From Acidobacteriota bacterium (GTDB lineage: Bacteria > Acidobacteriota > Thermoanaerobaculia > Multivoradales > Multivoraceae), in contig QQVD01000050.1 of NCBI GenBank assembly GCA_003388555.1, positions 204,673 through 268,672 on the forward strand: DNA of 64,000 nucleotides, read 5' to 3'. Positions 1-8,286 of this stretch are shown one piece after another. The translations under genes and the position numbers were made by a program. Position 1 is the first letter of the stretch. Each line of letters opens with the position of its first letter. Below the pieces are notes generated by a model. That model did no database searches, was not told the origin of the DNA, and saw only the letters and a list, made by a program, of their open reading frames with translations.

Positions 1-1258
1 GCAGGGTGCCGAGTGAGGCCCGGTAGCGTGGGTTGTGCGTCCGCAGGCCTTCGAGCTCGGCGTGGAGGCGCCGCCAGCGCATTCGCCTGAGGTAGTAGGG
101 GAGCGCGTCCAGGCCGTGCCCCACCACACTGTCGCCGTCGACCCCGGTGAGCAGCGTGCGACAGCCCGCCTCGCTCGCCGCCGCGTACAGGGCGGCGTTG
201 ATGTACGCGTTGGGGCTGACGTTGGGGGCTTCGAGCGCCCTTTCGATCTCGTCCCGGTGCGAGAGTGGGCTCAGCTCGTCGGCCCGCACCGTGACCGCCG
301 CGATGCCGGCCTTTCGCACGACCGCGTCGACGTAGCGCCGTTCGTCCGTCGACGGGGCATGCTTGGCGATCGACGGGAAGGTCGCCGAGACGGCGAGCAG
401 GCGCTCCGGATCGACGGCGATCTGCGCGGCGGCGATGGTCACGGCCGACGAGTCGAGACCGCCGCTGAGGCCCGTCGCGATCGGGAACGACGAGCGCATC
501 CGGCAGCGCACCGCTTCGAGGAAGAGCTCACGGAAGCCCTGCTCGGCGTCGTCGTCGGTGAGGCGCAGGTCCTTGGTTTCGGGTCGCCAGAAGGTGCGCT
601 GTCGCACTTTGCCCCGCGGGTCGACCCGGAGCACCGCGCCGGCCGGAAGGCGACGGACTCCGCGTACCGGAGTGCGGTCGAGATCCTCGACCAGGAGTGC
701 CCACTGCAGCGCGCCGGCGATCCAGTGTTCGTCGATCTCGCGAGGGACCTCGGGTGTCGCCAGGAGGCACGACAGACGCGATGCCACCGCGAAGCTGTCG
801 CCGTGCGACAACCAGTAGGCCTGTCGCGCGCCCATCGGGTCGCGCGCGACGACGAGGTCGCCGGTGCGCGGATCCCAGGCGGCGAAGACGAAGTCGCCGA
901 TCAGCCGCTCGACGCAGGCGGCGCCCCAGCGCTCGAAGCTCCGCGCGATGATCTCGCAGTCGCTCGCACCGCGGGAGTCCTCGTCGAGCGGCAGTTGATC
1001 GATGAGCTCCGAGCGGTTGTCGATCCGGGCGTCGGCGACCACGACCACGCCCGATCCCTCGAGGCGGATCGGCTGCCGCTCGCCGACCGACTCCGGCTGG
1101 TTCTCGAAGACCTTCGCCCCGAGCCCGATCCCTTCCTGGCAGAAGCCGTCGGAGCCTCCGCCCGGAAGCTCGGCGAGCGTCTCGGCCATCGAACGCAGGC
1201 CACGCTCGATCTCGTGCAAGGGCCGGTGGGGGCTCAGCCAGGCGTAGAGGAAGGACAC
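1..1258 (-). CDS. asparagine synthetase-like amidotransferase, C-terminus beyond window
   Basis: Class B asparagine synthetase fold, visible for about 419 residues before it runs off the left edge. The C-terminal half holds the ATP-pyrophosphatase loop SGGLDSS (residues 265-271), so it should adenylate a carboxylate. The N-terminal glutaminase-like domain is recognisable (GDFVFAAWDP, VARDPMGARQAYW), but the protein begins (M)SFLYAWLS and has no Cys at position 2. It therefore cannot use glutamine in the canonical way, as in lasso-peptide cyclases and other AsnB relatives. The start is GTG, directly after the TGA of the nucleotidyltransferase gene (1-nt gap). It is the last visible gene of a tightly coupled minus-strand series with an HPr-kinase-like protein, ABC exporter and nucleotidyltransferase, which suggests a peptide- or glycan-modifying amide ligase rather than housekeeping asparagine synthesis. 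The substrate is unknown. Confidence 0.85.
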   Translation of the reverse strand, partial: MSFLYAWLSPHRPLHEIERGLRSMAETLAELPGGGSDGFCQEGIGLGAKVFENQPESVGERQPIRLEGSGVVVVADARIDNRSELIDQLPLDEDSRGASDCEIIARSFERWGAACVERLIGDFVFAAWDPRTGDLVVARDPMGARQAYWLSHGDSFAVASRLSCLLATPEVPREIDEHWIAGALQWALLVEDLDRTPVRGVRRLPAGAVLRVDPRGKVRQRTFWRPETKDLRLTDDDAEQGFRELFLEAVRCRMRSSFPIATGLSGGLDSSAVTIAAAQIAVDPERLLAVSATFPSIAKHAPSTDERRYVDAVVRKAGIAAVTVRADELSPLSHRDEIERALEAPNVSPNAYINAALYAAASEAGCRTLLTGVDGDSVVGHGLDALPYYLRRMRWRRLHAELEGLRTHNPRYRASLGTL

Positions 1259-1259
1259 C

Positions 1260-2435
1260 TCAGGTCTCGAGCTCTCTGGTGGTCTCCCTGCTCGAACGCT
1301 TCGGCCACAGGGGCGAAGCGGCGAGGCGCAGAAGGCGCACCGGATAGTAGAGGGCGAACAGGCTGTCCGGCAGGTCGACGAGGGCGAAGTCGCTCGGCGT
1401 CGGGCTGACGATCAGATCGAGGCCCCGGCGCAGGCGCAGGCGCTGCCGGTCGAGGCTCCACAGGAAGAGCCGCGCCTTGTCACGGTCGGCGGCCCACGGT
1501 CCGCTGGCGCGGTCGTGTGAGCGACGGATCATGTCGACGCGCAGCTCGAGGGCCGCGTCGCGGCCCGGGCGGGAGAACGCCGACGGGAACGGTGCCGCGA
1601 AGAGCTCGGCGGCGAGAGTCAGGGCCAGACGGCACATCCGCACCATCCCCGCGCGCTCCGCCCAGGCGGACAGCTCGTCCCAGCGCAGCTCGGCGACTCG
1701 CTGCAGGGTCGCGATGTCGTGGATCCAGAGGAGGCGCTGCCAGCGGTGTTTGGTGCCGTGCACCACCAACGCCAGGAAGAGGTCCTCGGAGGAGAGCACC
1801 TGGACGCTCCTGCCACCGAGGCGGACGGCGGTGGTCCGGTGCGCCATGTCGAGGAACGGGGGCGTCAGGCCGAGCCCCGGCAGCGAGACCTCCCAGTGCA
1901 GATCGACGAACGGGCCGGCGGGGCTCCTGGCCAGCGTCGCCTTGTACGAGCTCTGGCGCAGATGGCGCTCGCGTCGCGGACTGCCCTCGGGCTTCTGCAG
2001 GTAGCCGATCGTCGCCAGTGCCCTGAGCGCGACGTCGACCTGGTCCCGGCGCACGATGACGTCGACGTCGGAGTACGGCCGGAGAGCGATCTCTCCGTGC
2101 AGCCGCTGCGACAGGCTCGGTCCCTTGAAGGGAACGGCGCGCACGTCCTCCGCCTCCAGGGTCGAGAGCACGCGGAGGAGCTCCTTGAGCAGGTGCAGGC
2201 CGGATCTGGCGTACTGGCCCACCAGAGGCGCGAGGCCGTCTCGCAGCGCCTCGCTCTCGGCACCGCCCGCTGTGCTCTCTCGAAGGCGCTCGGCCGCCAG
2301 CGCCGCGAGGCCATGGCGGTGGGCGAGGCGCACGAAGCGTTCGCCATCGAGACCGGCGGGTCGCGGCCGGGACGGCTCGGCGAGCAGCGAGAGGAGGGCC
2401 TCGAGCTCGCGGCTTGGTGCCGACTCCTGGCTCAT
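1260..2435 (-). CDS. nucleotidyltransferase family protein (NTP_transf_5-like)
   Basis: A 391-residue protein of the family placed in PF14907, a nucleotidyltransferase fold often found beside lasso-peptide and HPr-kinase-like genes. The signature is PFKGPSLSQRLH (about 102-113) followed by RPYSDVDVIV (119-128), the metal-binding Asp-x-Asp of the polymerase-beta fold. A later His-rich stretch (VVHGTKHRWQRLLWIHD) is also typical. The ATG lies inside the stop of the upstream kinase-like gene (ATGA overlap) and the stop abuts the GTG of the asparagine-synthetase-like gene, so it is translationally coupled on both sides. In characterised lasso clusters related enzymes are suspected tailoring proteins; the nucleotide and acceptor here are unknown. 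Family assignment is confident, role is inferred from neighbours. Confidence 0.85.
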   Translation of the reverse strand: MSQESAPSRELEALLSLLAEPSRPRPAGLDGERFVRLAHRHGLAALAAERLRESTAGGAESEALRDGLAPLVGQYARSGLHLLKELLRVLSTLEAEDVRAVPFKGPSLSQRLHGEIALRPYSDVDVIVRRDQVDVALRALATIGYLQKPEGSPRRERHLRQSSYKATLARSPAGPFVDLHWEVSLPGLGLTPPFLDMAHRTTAVRLGGRSVQVLSSEDLFLALVVHGTKHRWQRLLWIHDIATLQRVAELRWDELSAWAERAGMVRMCRLALTLAAELFAAPFPSAFSRPGRDAALELRVDMIRRSHDRASGPWAADRDKARLFLWSLDRQRLRLRRGLDLIVSPTPSDFALVDLPDSLFALYYPVRLLRLAASPLWPKRSSRETTRELET

Positions 2436-3343
2436 GATCCGAGATCGCCTTCCACTCGCCGCGCGACGTCGGTCAACCGGCCCAGCTGGCGCGGCACGAA
2501 GACCCTCCTGCAATCGACCGCGCCAGCGATACGCCCCGCGAGGTCGAGGATGTTGTCGAGCCCGACGAGGCGGCGTCCGATGCTGGGCAGTCCGAAGTAG
2601 TTGCTGACCAGCAGGGTGCAGGCGGCGCTCGGCGAGACCTCCTCGATCGAGCAGTCCGAGCCCTCGGCCGGCGAAAGGAAGTAGATGCGCGCCATCGGGA
2701 GGGCGGCTTCGACGAAGCGCGAGGCCAGCCGCAGGACGCGCTCCTCGGAGCCGGGGAAGGGACGCACGGAATCGAACGGCGGGGAAGTCGCTGCGACGAC
2801 CTCGCGGCTGACCTTGAGCTCGGGATGGGCCGGCTCGACGACCGGCTGGTCGGGCCTCGAGATCGCCGCTATGTCGTCGGCGACGAAGTGATGGCCGGCG
2901 GCGACGAGAGCGGCGGCGAGGCTCGACTTGCCGGCAGTCGAGCCGCCGACGAACGCTGCCGCGCGACCCTCGATCGCGACCGCGCTCGCGTGCAGCGGGA
3001 AGCCGCCGCGCAGGCTCACCAGGAAGGGGAGCACGCGGCCGATCAGGTAGGGCTCGAGCAGAGGATGCCCGGGAGCGACCTGGTGGCGGATCAGGATGCG
3101 CGAGAGCGTGGCCTCGAAGCAGGCCAGACCGCGGACCTCGAAGCGGCCACCCTCGGGGCTCAGGTCCGTCCAGGCGACATGGGCAGACGCGCTCGCGGCG
3201 GTTCCGACCGCGGCGGCGAGCGGCTCGAGCTCGACCCGCACGTCGACCGGGCCGGTGTGCTCCACCGGAGCGAGCAGCGGCATGGTGCTGTCGATGCCCA
3301 GTCCGAAGGCCTTGTAGCCCCTGTGGCGTCTCTCGGCGTGCAC
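2432..3343 (-). CDS. HPr kinase/phosphorylase-like protein
   Basis: A 303-residue P-loop protein related to the C-terminal catalytic domain of HPr kinase. The N-terminus reads GYKAFGLGIDS, the usual opening of this subgroup. HAS (119-121) precedes the Walker A loop GGSTAGKSS (133-141), and VADDIAAI (154-161) gives the Asp pair that follows in the family. It lacks the N-terminal HPr-binding domain, so it is not the catabolite-repression enzyme. Homologues in paeninodin-type lasso clusters phosphorylate the precursor peptide; similar proteins also occur in capsule loci. The start is GTG at 3343, two nucleotides after the ABC exporter stop; no ATG exists before residue 21, which would delete the conserved N-terminus. 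The stop overlaps the nucleotidyltransferase ATG. Confidence 0.85.
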   Translation of the reverse strand: MHAERRHRGYKAFGLGIDSTMPLLAPVEHTGPVDVRVELEPLAAAVGTAASASAHVAWTDLSPEGGRFEVRGLACFEATLSRILIRHQVAPGHPLLEPYLIGRVLPFLVSLRGGFPLHASAVAIEGRAAAFVGGSTAGKSSLAAALVAAGHHFVADDIAAISRPDQPVVEPAHPELKVSREVVAATSPPFDSVRPFPGSEERVLRLASRFVEAALPMARIYFLSPAEGSDCSIEEVSPSAACTLLVSNYFGLPSIGRRLVGLDNILDLAGRIAGAVDCRRVFVPRQLGRLTDVARRVEGDLGS

Positions 3344-3345
3344 GT

Positions 3346-5175
3346 TCAGGTGTCGCTGCCGTGCGCAGCCGTCTGTCTCGTGCCGGCTGCCGGCACGGTG
3401 AGGTGGCCGACATCGTCCGTGCACCCGCCGAGGCGGCCGAGGTCGAGCCGCTTCACCGAGGTGGCCAGCCCGATCGGCGCCGGGCGATGGGTGACGATCA
3501 ACGCGGTGGCCTCGGCGAGGTGGTCCCGCATGCGGCGCAGCCATTCCTGCTCGCTCCACGGGTCCATCGAGCTGGTGGGCTCGTCGAGGAGGAGGAGGGG
3601 CGCCTGGCGGTAGAAGGCCCTGGCCAGTGAGATGCGCTGCCACTGACCTCCGCTGAGCTGATGACCTCCCACGTAGGTGCGCCCGAGCTCGGTGCGGTAT
3701 CCGTCGGGCAGGGCGCGCAGGAACTCGTCGGCTCCCGAGGCCTCGGCGGCCCTGTGGACGAGCGCCTCGTCGGGCCCGCGGACGAGATCGCCCAGCCCGA
3801 CGTTCTCGGCGGCCGTGCCGTGGAAGAGGAGTGGCGTCTGGAAGAGCACCGCCAGCCGCCGGCGATAGTCCTCCAGATCGAGCTCGCGCAGGTCGACACC
3901 GTCGATCGTGATCCGCCCTTCGCTCGGGTCGTAGAGGCGGCAGAGGAGCTTGAGCAGGGTGGTCTTGCCGGCTCCGTTGGGGCCGACGAGGGCGGTCACC
4001 GAGCCCTTGGGCAGCTCGAGGTCGATGTTGCGCAGCACGAGGGCTTCGGTGCCGGGGTAGCGGAAGCTGACGTTCTCGAAGCGGATGGCGTCCTCGAAGC
4101 GGAAGGGCTTGGGGTCGGCGGAGCGGGTGACCACGGAAGGCTCGAGATCGAGGAACGAGGTGAGGTTGCCGACGAAGAGCAGGTCGACGTAGAGGCGGCG
4201 CAGGCGGGCGACGAGCTGCCTGACGCTGCTCTGGCCGCGCTCGAAGGCCTGGTAGAAGAGCGCCAGGTCGCCGAGGGTGAGGGCGCCGGCGAGGAATCGG
4301 ATGAGGGCGAAGAGGCAGGCGACGCCGAGACCGAGCAGCCCGAACAGCCCGAGCAGCAGCTGCCCCCACGCCTCCTTGCGGCCGAGGGCGAAGCGCTCGT
4401 CGCGGATCGTGCGGCGGATCGACTGGTAGGCGTCGCGGAAGGCGTCGCCGAGATCGAAGACGCGGATCTCGGCGGCGCTCTCCTCGGCGGTCAGCAGGTA
4501 GTCGTAGTAGAAGGCGCGCCGCTCCTGCGGCGTGATGCGGGCTGCCCACCGATGCCGGCGCACGCTCTCGTGCAGCAGCAGGAAGACGCCGGGCACCGCG
4601 GTGACCAGCAGCAGCAGCGGGATCCACAGGGTGTAGCTGGCGAGCAGCAGCACCATCGACAGCGCGGTGACACCGGCCTGCAGCAAAGTGGCGCACGAGT
4701 CGAGCATCTGCGCCGGCCGCACCCGCGCGTCCTCCTTGGCGCGGTGCAGCTGGTCGTAGTAGGCGGGTGTCTCGTAGAAGGAGAGATCGGCCTGCACCGC
4801 CTTCTCGTGCACCAGGCCGGCGAGATGGTCGCGCACGATCTCGCCCTGGGTCTCGCCGACCCACCCCGAGACCGACTTGAGCAGCTCGGCCAGCCCGATC
4901 AGGGCGACCAGCGCGCCGCCGAGCACTAGCAGATCGCGGCGCGCCAGCAGCTCGGCGCCCGAGAGCCCTCCCGAAGCGAGCAGATCGATCAGCGAGCGGG
5001 TTGCCAGCACGATGCCGAGGGGGATCGCGCCCTGCAGCACGACGAGCGCCACACGCAGCGTGGTCCAGCCTGGGGAGGCGCGGTAGACGAGGCCGAGGAT
5101 GCGCGGCACGAGAGGCAGCTGGCTCAACGCGTAGCGCAGGCCGCGAGAATGCCGATCGCCTTCCGCCTGACTCAC
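3346..5175 (-). CDS. ABC exporter, fused membrane and ATPase domains
   Basis: A 609-residue half-transporter. Membrane segments lie at about 40-60, 83-100, 165-200 and 275-310 (type I exporter fold). The ATPase domain follows from about residue 360, with Walker A GPNGAGKT (398-405), signature LSGGQWQR (507-514), Walker B LLLLDEP (527-533) and an H-loop His (IVTHR). No N-terminal C39 peptidase domain is present, so any leader peptide would have to be removed by another protease, such as the B2-type protein at 7820-8269. It should work as a homodimer in the inner membrane, exporting a peptide, lipid or lipid-linked glycan. The start is GTG, overlapping the glycosyltransferase stop (GTGA); the HPr-kinase-like gene follows at once. 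The substrate is not shown by sequence. Confidence 0.9.
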   Translation of the reverse strand: MSQAEGDRHSRGLRYALSQLPLVPRILGLVYRASPGWTTLRVALVVLQGAIPLGIVLATRSLIDLLASGGLSGAELLARRDLLVLGGALVALIGLAELLKSVSGWVGETQGEIVRDHLAGLVHEKAVQADLSFYETPAYYDQLHRAKEDARVRPAQMLDSCATLLQAGVTALSMVLLLASYTLWIPLLLLVTAVPGVFLLLHESVRRHRWAARITPQERRAFYYDYLLTAEESAAEIRVFDLGDAFRDAYQSIRRTIRDERFALGRKEAWGQLLLGLFGLLGLGVACLFALIRFLAGALTLGDLALFYQAFERGQSSVRQLVARLRRLYVDLLFVGNLTSFLDLEPSVVTRSADPKPFRFEDAIRFENVSFRYPGTEALVLRNIDLELPKGSVTALVGPNGAGKTTLLKLLCRLYDPSEGRITIDGVDLRELDLEDYRRRLAVLFQTPLLFHGTAAENVGLGDLVRGPDEALVHRAAEASGADEFLRALPDGYRTELGRTYVGGHQLSGGQWQRISLARAFYRQAPLLLLDEPTSSMDPWSEQEWLRRMRDHLAEATALIVTHRPAPIGLATSVKRLDLGRLGGCTDDVGHLTVPAAGTRQTAAHGSDT

Positions 5176-6353
5176 GCCGCCACCAGGCGTCGGTAGATCT
5201 GGTCGAGCTCGGTGGTCATGCGCTCGACGCTGTGGTCCGCTCGCACCCGCTGTTGCCCGAGGCTCGCCAGCACGGCGCTCCGCTCCGGGTGATCGAGACG
5301 TTCGAGCACCCGCGCGGCGAGTGCGTCGGCGTCACCGAGCGGGCAAAGGCTCTCCGCGAGATCCCCTCGCAGCACCTGGGGGATGCCGCCGGCCGCGGTC
5401 GCCACCACCGGTACCCCGGCCGCCATCGCCTCGAGCAGCGCCAGAGGCAGCCCCTCGAAGTCGGAGGAGATCAGGAAGACGTCCATCAGCGCCAGGTGGC
5501 CGGTGATGTCGGGCTGCAGCCCCGGCAAGCGCAGCGCCGACTCGAGGCCCAGCTGCCGCGCCGTGGCCTCGACTTCCGACAGCAACGGGCCGTCGCCGAC
5601 CAGCAGGAAGCGGGTCTGCGGGCGCCGTCGGTGGATATGGGCCGCCGCCTCGAGCCAGAGGTCGAGCCGCTTCTGCCGGCGGAAGACGCAGGCGGCGCCG
5701 ATCACCGGCGCCCCCTCTTCGAGCCCGAGCTCGGCCCGCAGCTCGGCGCTCGCCGTGGCGGCGGCGAAGCGCTCGACGTCGATGCCGTTGAGCACCACCT
5801 GCACCGGCACCCGGTCGCCCAGGTGCTGGCGGATCGATGCGGCCACCTCTTCGGAGACGGCGACCACCTGGTCCTGGAGTCCCCAGGTGGTGCGGCTGAG
5901 CGCGCGGGTGGCGCGGCGGTAGCGCGGCTGCAGGTTGTGCTCGGTGTAGACGAGCGGCACTCCCAGTCCACGCGCGGCGAGGCGGCCGGCGACGCCGGCC
6001 AGCGGCAGGTGGCAGTGCAGCAGGTCGAGGCCGCTGGCCCGGATCCATCGCCGCACGCGGCCGGCCCGCAGCAGCAGGCCGAGGCTCGAGCGCGCCCCGA
6101 GGCACTGCACCGGCGCGCCGCTGGCGGCGATCTCAGCCACGAGAGCGTCCTTCCAGGGTAGGAAGTAGGCCACCGCGCAGGAGTGTCCGAGCTCCCGCCC
6201 GGCACGGATCTGCGGCGCCAGCAGCCCCTCGGCGCCGCCCCGACCGAGGCTCTTGATCAGGTGGCCGACGCGCAGGGTCGTCGCCGCGCGCTGCGTCGGC
6301 GATGCGGAGCGTGGCTCGTTCCCGGGCGAGAGGGTGGAGACGAGGGCGGTCAT
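5172..6353 (-). CDS. GT4 family glycosyltransferase
   Basis: A 393-residue GT-B fold transferase. The N-terminal acceptor domain opens VGHLIKSLGRGGAEGLLAPQ, a common start in this family (G-G-A-E turn). The donor domain carries the E-x7-E motif in FEGLPLALLEAMAAGVPVVAT, which binds the nucleotide-sugar phosphate and uracil. It should transfer a sugar from a nucleotide donor to a lipid-linked acceptor on the cytoplasmic face. The ATG at 6353 is preferred because the family core begins about 25 residues later; an upstream in-frame extension to 6413 is Arg-rich and unlikely. The stop overlaps the ABC exporter GTG by four bases. It lies 88 bp downstream of the second glycosyltransferase in the same direction. 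Confidence 0.87.
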   Translation of the reverse strand: MTALVSTLSPGNEPRSASPTQRAATTLRVGHLIKSLGRGGAEGLLAPQIRAGRELGHSCAVAYFLPWKDALVAEIAASGAPVQCLGARSSLGLLLRAGRVRRWIRASGLDLLHCHLPLAGVAGRLAARGLGVPLVYTEHNLQPRYRRATRALSRTTWGLQDQVVAVSEEVAASIRQHLGDRVPVQVVLNGIDVERFAAATASAELRAELGLEEGAPVIGAACVFRRQKRLDLWLEAAAHIHRRRPQTRFLLVGDGPLLSEVEATARQLGLESALRLPGLQPDITGHLALMDVFLISSDFEGLPLALLEAMAAGVPVVATAAGGIPQVLRGDLAESLCPLGDADALAARVLERLDHPERSAVLASLGQQRVRADHSVERMTTELDQIYRRLVAA

Positions 6354-6441
6354 GCGAAGGTGTGGGTCGCGGGTTGCGGCGGCGGAGCACCAGCGGGCCC
6401 CCGCCGATCGCACGATTTCTGTCGGTGGGTTGGCGATGAAG

Positions 6442-7635
6442 CTAGCAGCTCGGGGCCTTTGACGGACCCGCCAGCGTGTCTCGGCAGAAGCGGGCCACGG
6501 CCTCCTGCACCCGCCGTCTGTCGTAGCGCTGACGGATCGAGCTCTGCAGCAGCGCGCCGCGATCGAGCCGGTCCTGCGGCGACATCGCCTGCTCGAGCGC
6601 TGCGCCGAGACCTGCAGGGTCGCGGGCCGCGAAGACGAAACCGTGCCGGTCGTCGCCGAGCGCCTCGCGGTTGCCGGCGATGTCGGAGCACGTCACGGGT
6701 CGGCCGAGGGCTCCCGCCTGCAGCACCACGTTGGGGACGCCTTCACGGTGGCTCGGGTGCACCAGGGCGTCGCAGGCGAGCAGGCAAGGCCGCACGTCGT
6801 CGACCCAGGGCAGCCTGTGCAGCCGGTCGAGGGTTTCGAGGCGCTCGAGAGTCGGCGGGTCGAGCGGATCGAGGCGGGGCTCGGTGTCGCCGACCAGCAG
6901 CAGGTGGCAGCGAGGGTCTCTCTGGCTCAGCGTCTCGAAGGCCGCGAGCAGCTCCGCGATGCCCTTGTCGGCGACCAGGCGGCCGAGGTAGAGGAAGAGA
7001 GTCGCGTCGGCGGGGACGCCGAGACGCGAGCGCCGGTCGGCACGCTCCTCCTCGTCACCGGCTCGGCGCGAGAAGCGCTCGAGGTCGACCCCGTTGGTCG
7101 AGCCGTCCGCCAGCACCAGGGCGTCCGTCGTGACGCCCAGCTCGGCCAACTTCTGCTGGAGGTGCCGGCTGTTGGCAAGATGATGCGTCGCCCAGCGCGC
7201 GGTCAGGCGCTCGGTGGCGAGCAGCAGCCGGCGGCGCGCTCCGGTGCTGCCCTCGAGCCTGAGCCCGCCCCAGCAGTGGATGCGCACCGGGACACCCAGC
7301 TGGCGCGCCGCGAGCATGCCGAGCAGACCGGCTTTGGGGGTCTGGGTGAAAACGACGTCGGGCCTGAAGCGCCGCATCACTCGGCGGAGGCGGAGCAGCG
7401 CCGGCAGGTCGCGCAGCGGCGCGATGCCGCGAGGGATCGCGACCGCGCGGTGGTCACAACCCTCGCGCTCGATCACCGCATCGCGCCGCGCTCCGTCGGC
7501 GCTGCACATCAGCACCTCGAATCCGGCCTCGCGCAGCGCCCGCATCTGGCCCTCGAGCAGCTTGTCGAGCGAGACCAGCGCGGTGGTGATGCGCAGCAGG
7601 CGCGGGCGCCGTTCCGAGGAGCTGGAGGTCTGCAT
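6442..7635 (-). CDS. GT4 glycosyltransferase, PglA/WbpT-like
   Basis: A 397-residue GT-B transferase. Motifs: LLRITTALVSLDKLLEGQM at the N-terminus, VVFTQTPKAGLLGMLAA, and in the donor domain HREGVPNVVLQAGALGRPV followed by SDIAGNREAL. The second Glu of the usual E-x7-E is Gln, which I associate with the subfamily that adds N-acetylhexosamines to polyprenyl-linked diNAcBac or similar sugars. With PglC-, PglD- and PglE-like genes just upstream, it is the best candidate for adding the second sugar of a lipid-linked oligosaccharide. The ATG at 7635 is chosen because an extension to 7812 is low-complexity Ser/Pro/Arg. It is transcribed divergently from the B2-type gene. The exact sugar is inferred, not shown. 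Confidence 0.85.
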   Translation of the reverse strand: MQTSSSSERRPRLLRITTALVSLDKLLEGQMRALREAGFEVLMCSADGARRDAVIEREGCDHRAVAIPRGIAPLRDLPALLRLRRVMRRFRPDVVFTQTPKAGLLGMLAARQLGVPVRIHCWGGLRLEGSTGARRRLLLATERLTARWATHHLANSRHLQQKLAELGVTTDALVLADGSTNGVDLERFSRRAGDEEERADRRSRLGVPADATLFLYLGRLVADKGIAELLAAFETLSQRDPRCHLLLVGDTEPRLDPLDPPTLERLETLDRLHRLPWVDDVRPCLLACDALVHPSHREGVPNVVLQAGALGRPVTCSDIAGNREALGDDRHGFVFAARDPAGLGAALEQAMSPQDRLDRGALLQSSIRQRYDRRRVQEAVARFCRDTLAGPSKAPSC

Positions 7636-7740
7636 GGGAGACGTCGACGATCGCGAGTCGGAGGTGAGCCCGGCGCGAGAGTCGAAGGCGAGATTCGGGC
7701 CGTCTCGATCGGCGGGAGTGCTGGAATCGGCCTCCGGGGG

Positions 7741-7755
7741 GACTGGACTACAGTC
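7741..7755. promoter_or_regulatory. short dyad in the divergent B2/glycosyltransferase spacer
   Basis: GACTG-gacta-CAGTC, five-base arms with a five-base loop, lies between the divergent starts at 7635 and 7820, just before an alternative in-frame ATG at 7757 for the B2-type gene. It could be an operator or chance; only its symmetry supports it. Confidence 0.25.
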
Positions 7756-7819
7756 TATGGACCGAGGGGCCGAAGGCGACCTCGGGCGGCACCGATTCGG
7801 CAGGACCGACAACGACGCG

Positions 7820-8269
7820 ATGACGAGAGAAGCGCCACCCGCAGCCGCGGCACCGCCACGCAGGCCGGCGCGTCGCGCTGCCCTCCTGGTGCAGAGCGGC
7901 TTCCTGCTGCTCGTGGCGCAGGTGTCGCTGCGCCTGATCGGCTACCGCAGGACCCGCGGCCTGCTGGGGCGCCTGGGCTGGCTGACGCGCGGAGGCCGCT
8001 CGCGCGGGCTGCGTAGCATCTCGTGGGGCGTGCAGCGGGCGGCCCAGCTGCTGCCGAGCAGGCCGCAGTGCCTGCCTCAGGCGTTGGTGGCGGAGCGGCT
8101 CCTGGTGGCTGCGGGCCACTCCGCAGAGCTGGTGCTGGGCGTGCGCGATCCGGGGGATCGATTCGCCGCCCACGCGTGGGTGAGGAGCGGTGGTCAGCTC
8201 GTGGTCGGTGGCGACGTGTCGGGGTATCGGGTGCTGCAGCCGGTGGAAGGCGATCCTGGCTCGCGCTGA
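7820..8269 (+). CDS. lasso-peptide B2-type protease (Transglut_core3)
   Basis: A 149-residue protein matching the Transglut_core3 family (PF13471), the cysteine protease B2 that removes the leader of lasso precursors. The likely catalytic triad is visible: Cys84 in QCLPQALVAERLL, His118 in AAHAW and Asp132 in VVGGD. The N-terminal 60 residues contain a hydrophobic helix (ALLVQSGFLLLVAQ) and correspond to the part before the catalytic fold. It stands alone on the plus strand, divergent from the PglA-like gene and convergent with the sugar transferase. A PqqD-like B1 partner and a precursor gene are not visible. An upstream in-frame ATG at 7757 would add 21 residues; neither start has a strong ribosome site. 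Stand-alone members also occur in exopolysaccharide loci, so peptide processing is plausible but unproven. Confidence 0.8.
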   Translation: MTREAPPAAAAPPRRPARRAALLVQSGFLLLVAQVSLRLIGYRRTRGLLGRLGWLTRGGRSRGLRSISWGVQRAAQLLPSRPQCLPQALVAERLLVAAGHSAELVLGVRDPGDRFAAHAWVRSGGQLVVGGDVSGYRVLQPVEGDPGSR

Positions 8270-8286
8270 GCGAGCTGCGCTTTCGG

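Noticed and set aside
6354-6441. Lasso precursor peptide gene in the gap between the two glycosyltransferases
   Set aside because: The 88-bp gap holds no start with a ribosome site and no leader-like or Gly-initiated core with an Asp/Glu at ring position 7-9.
7757-7819. Short upstream frame (MDRGAEGDLG...) as a precursor peptide
   Set aside because: It is in frame with the B2-type gene without a stop, so it is at most an N-terminal extension of that protein.
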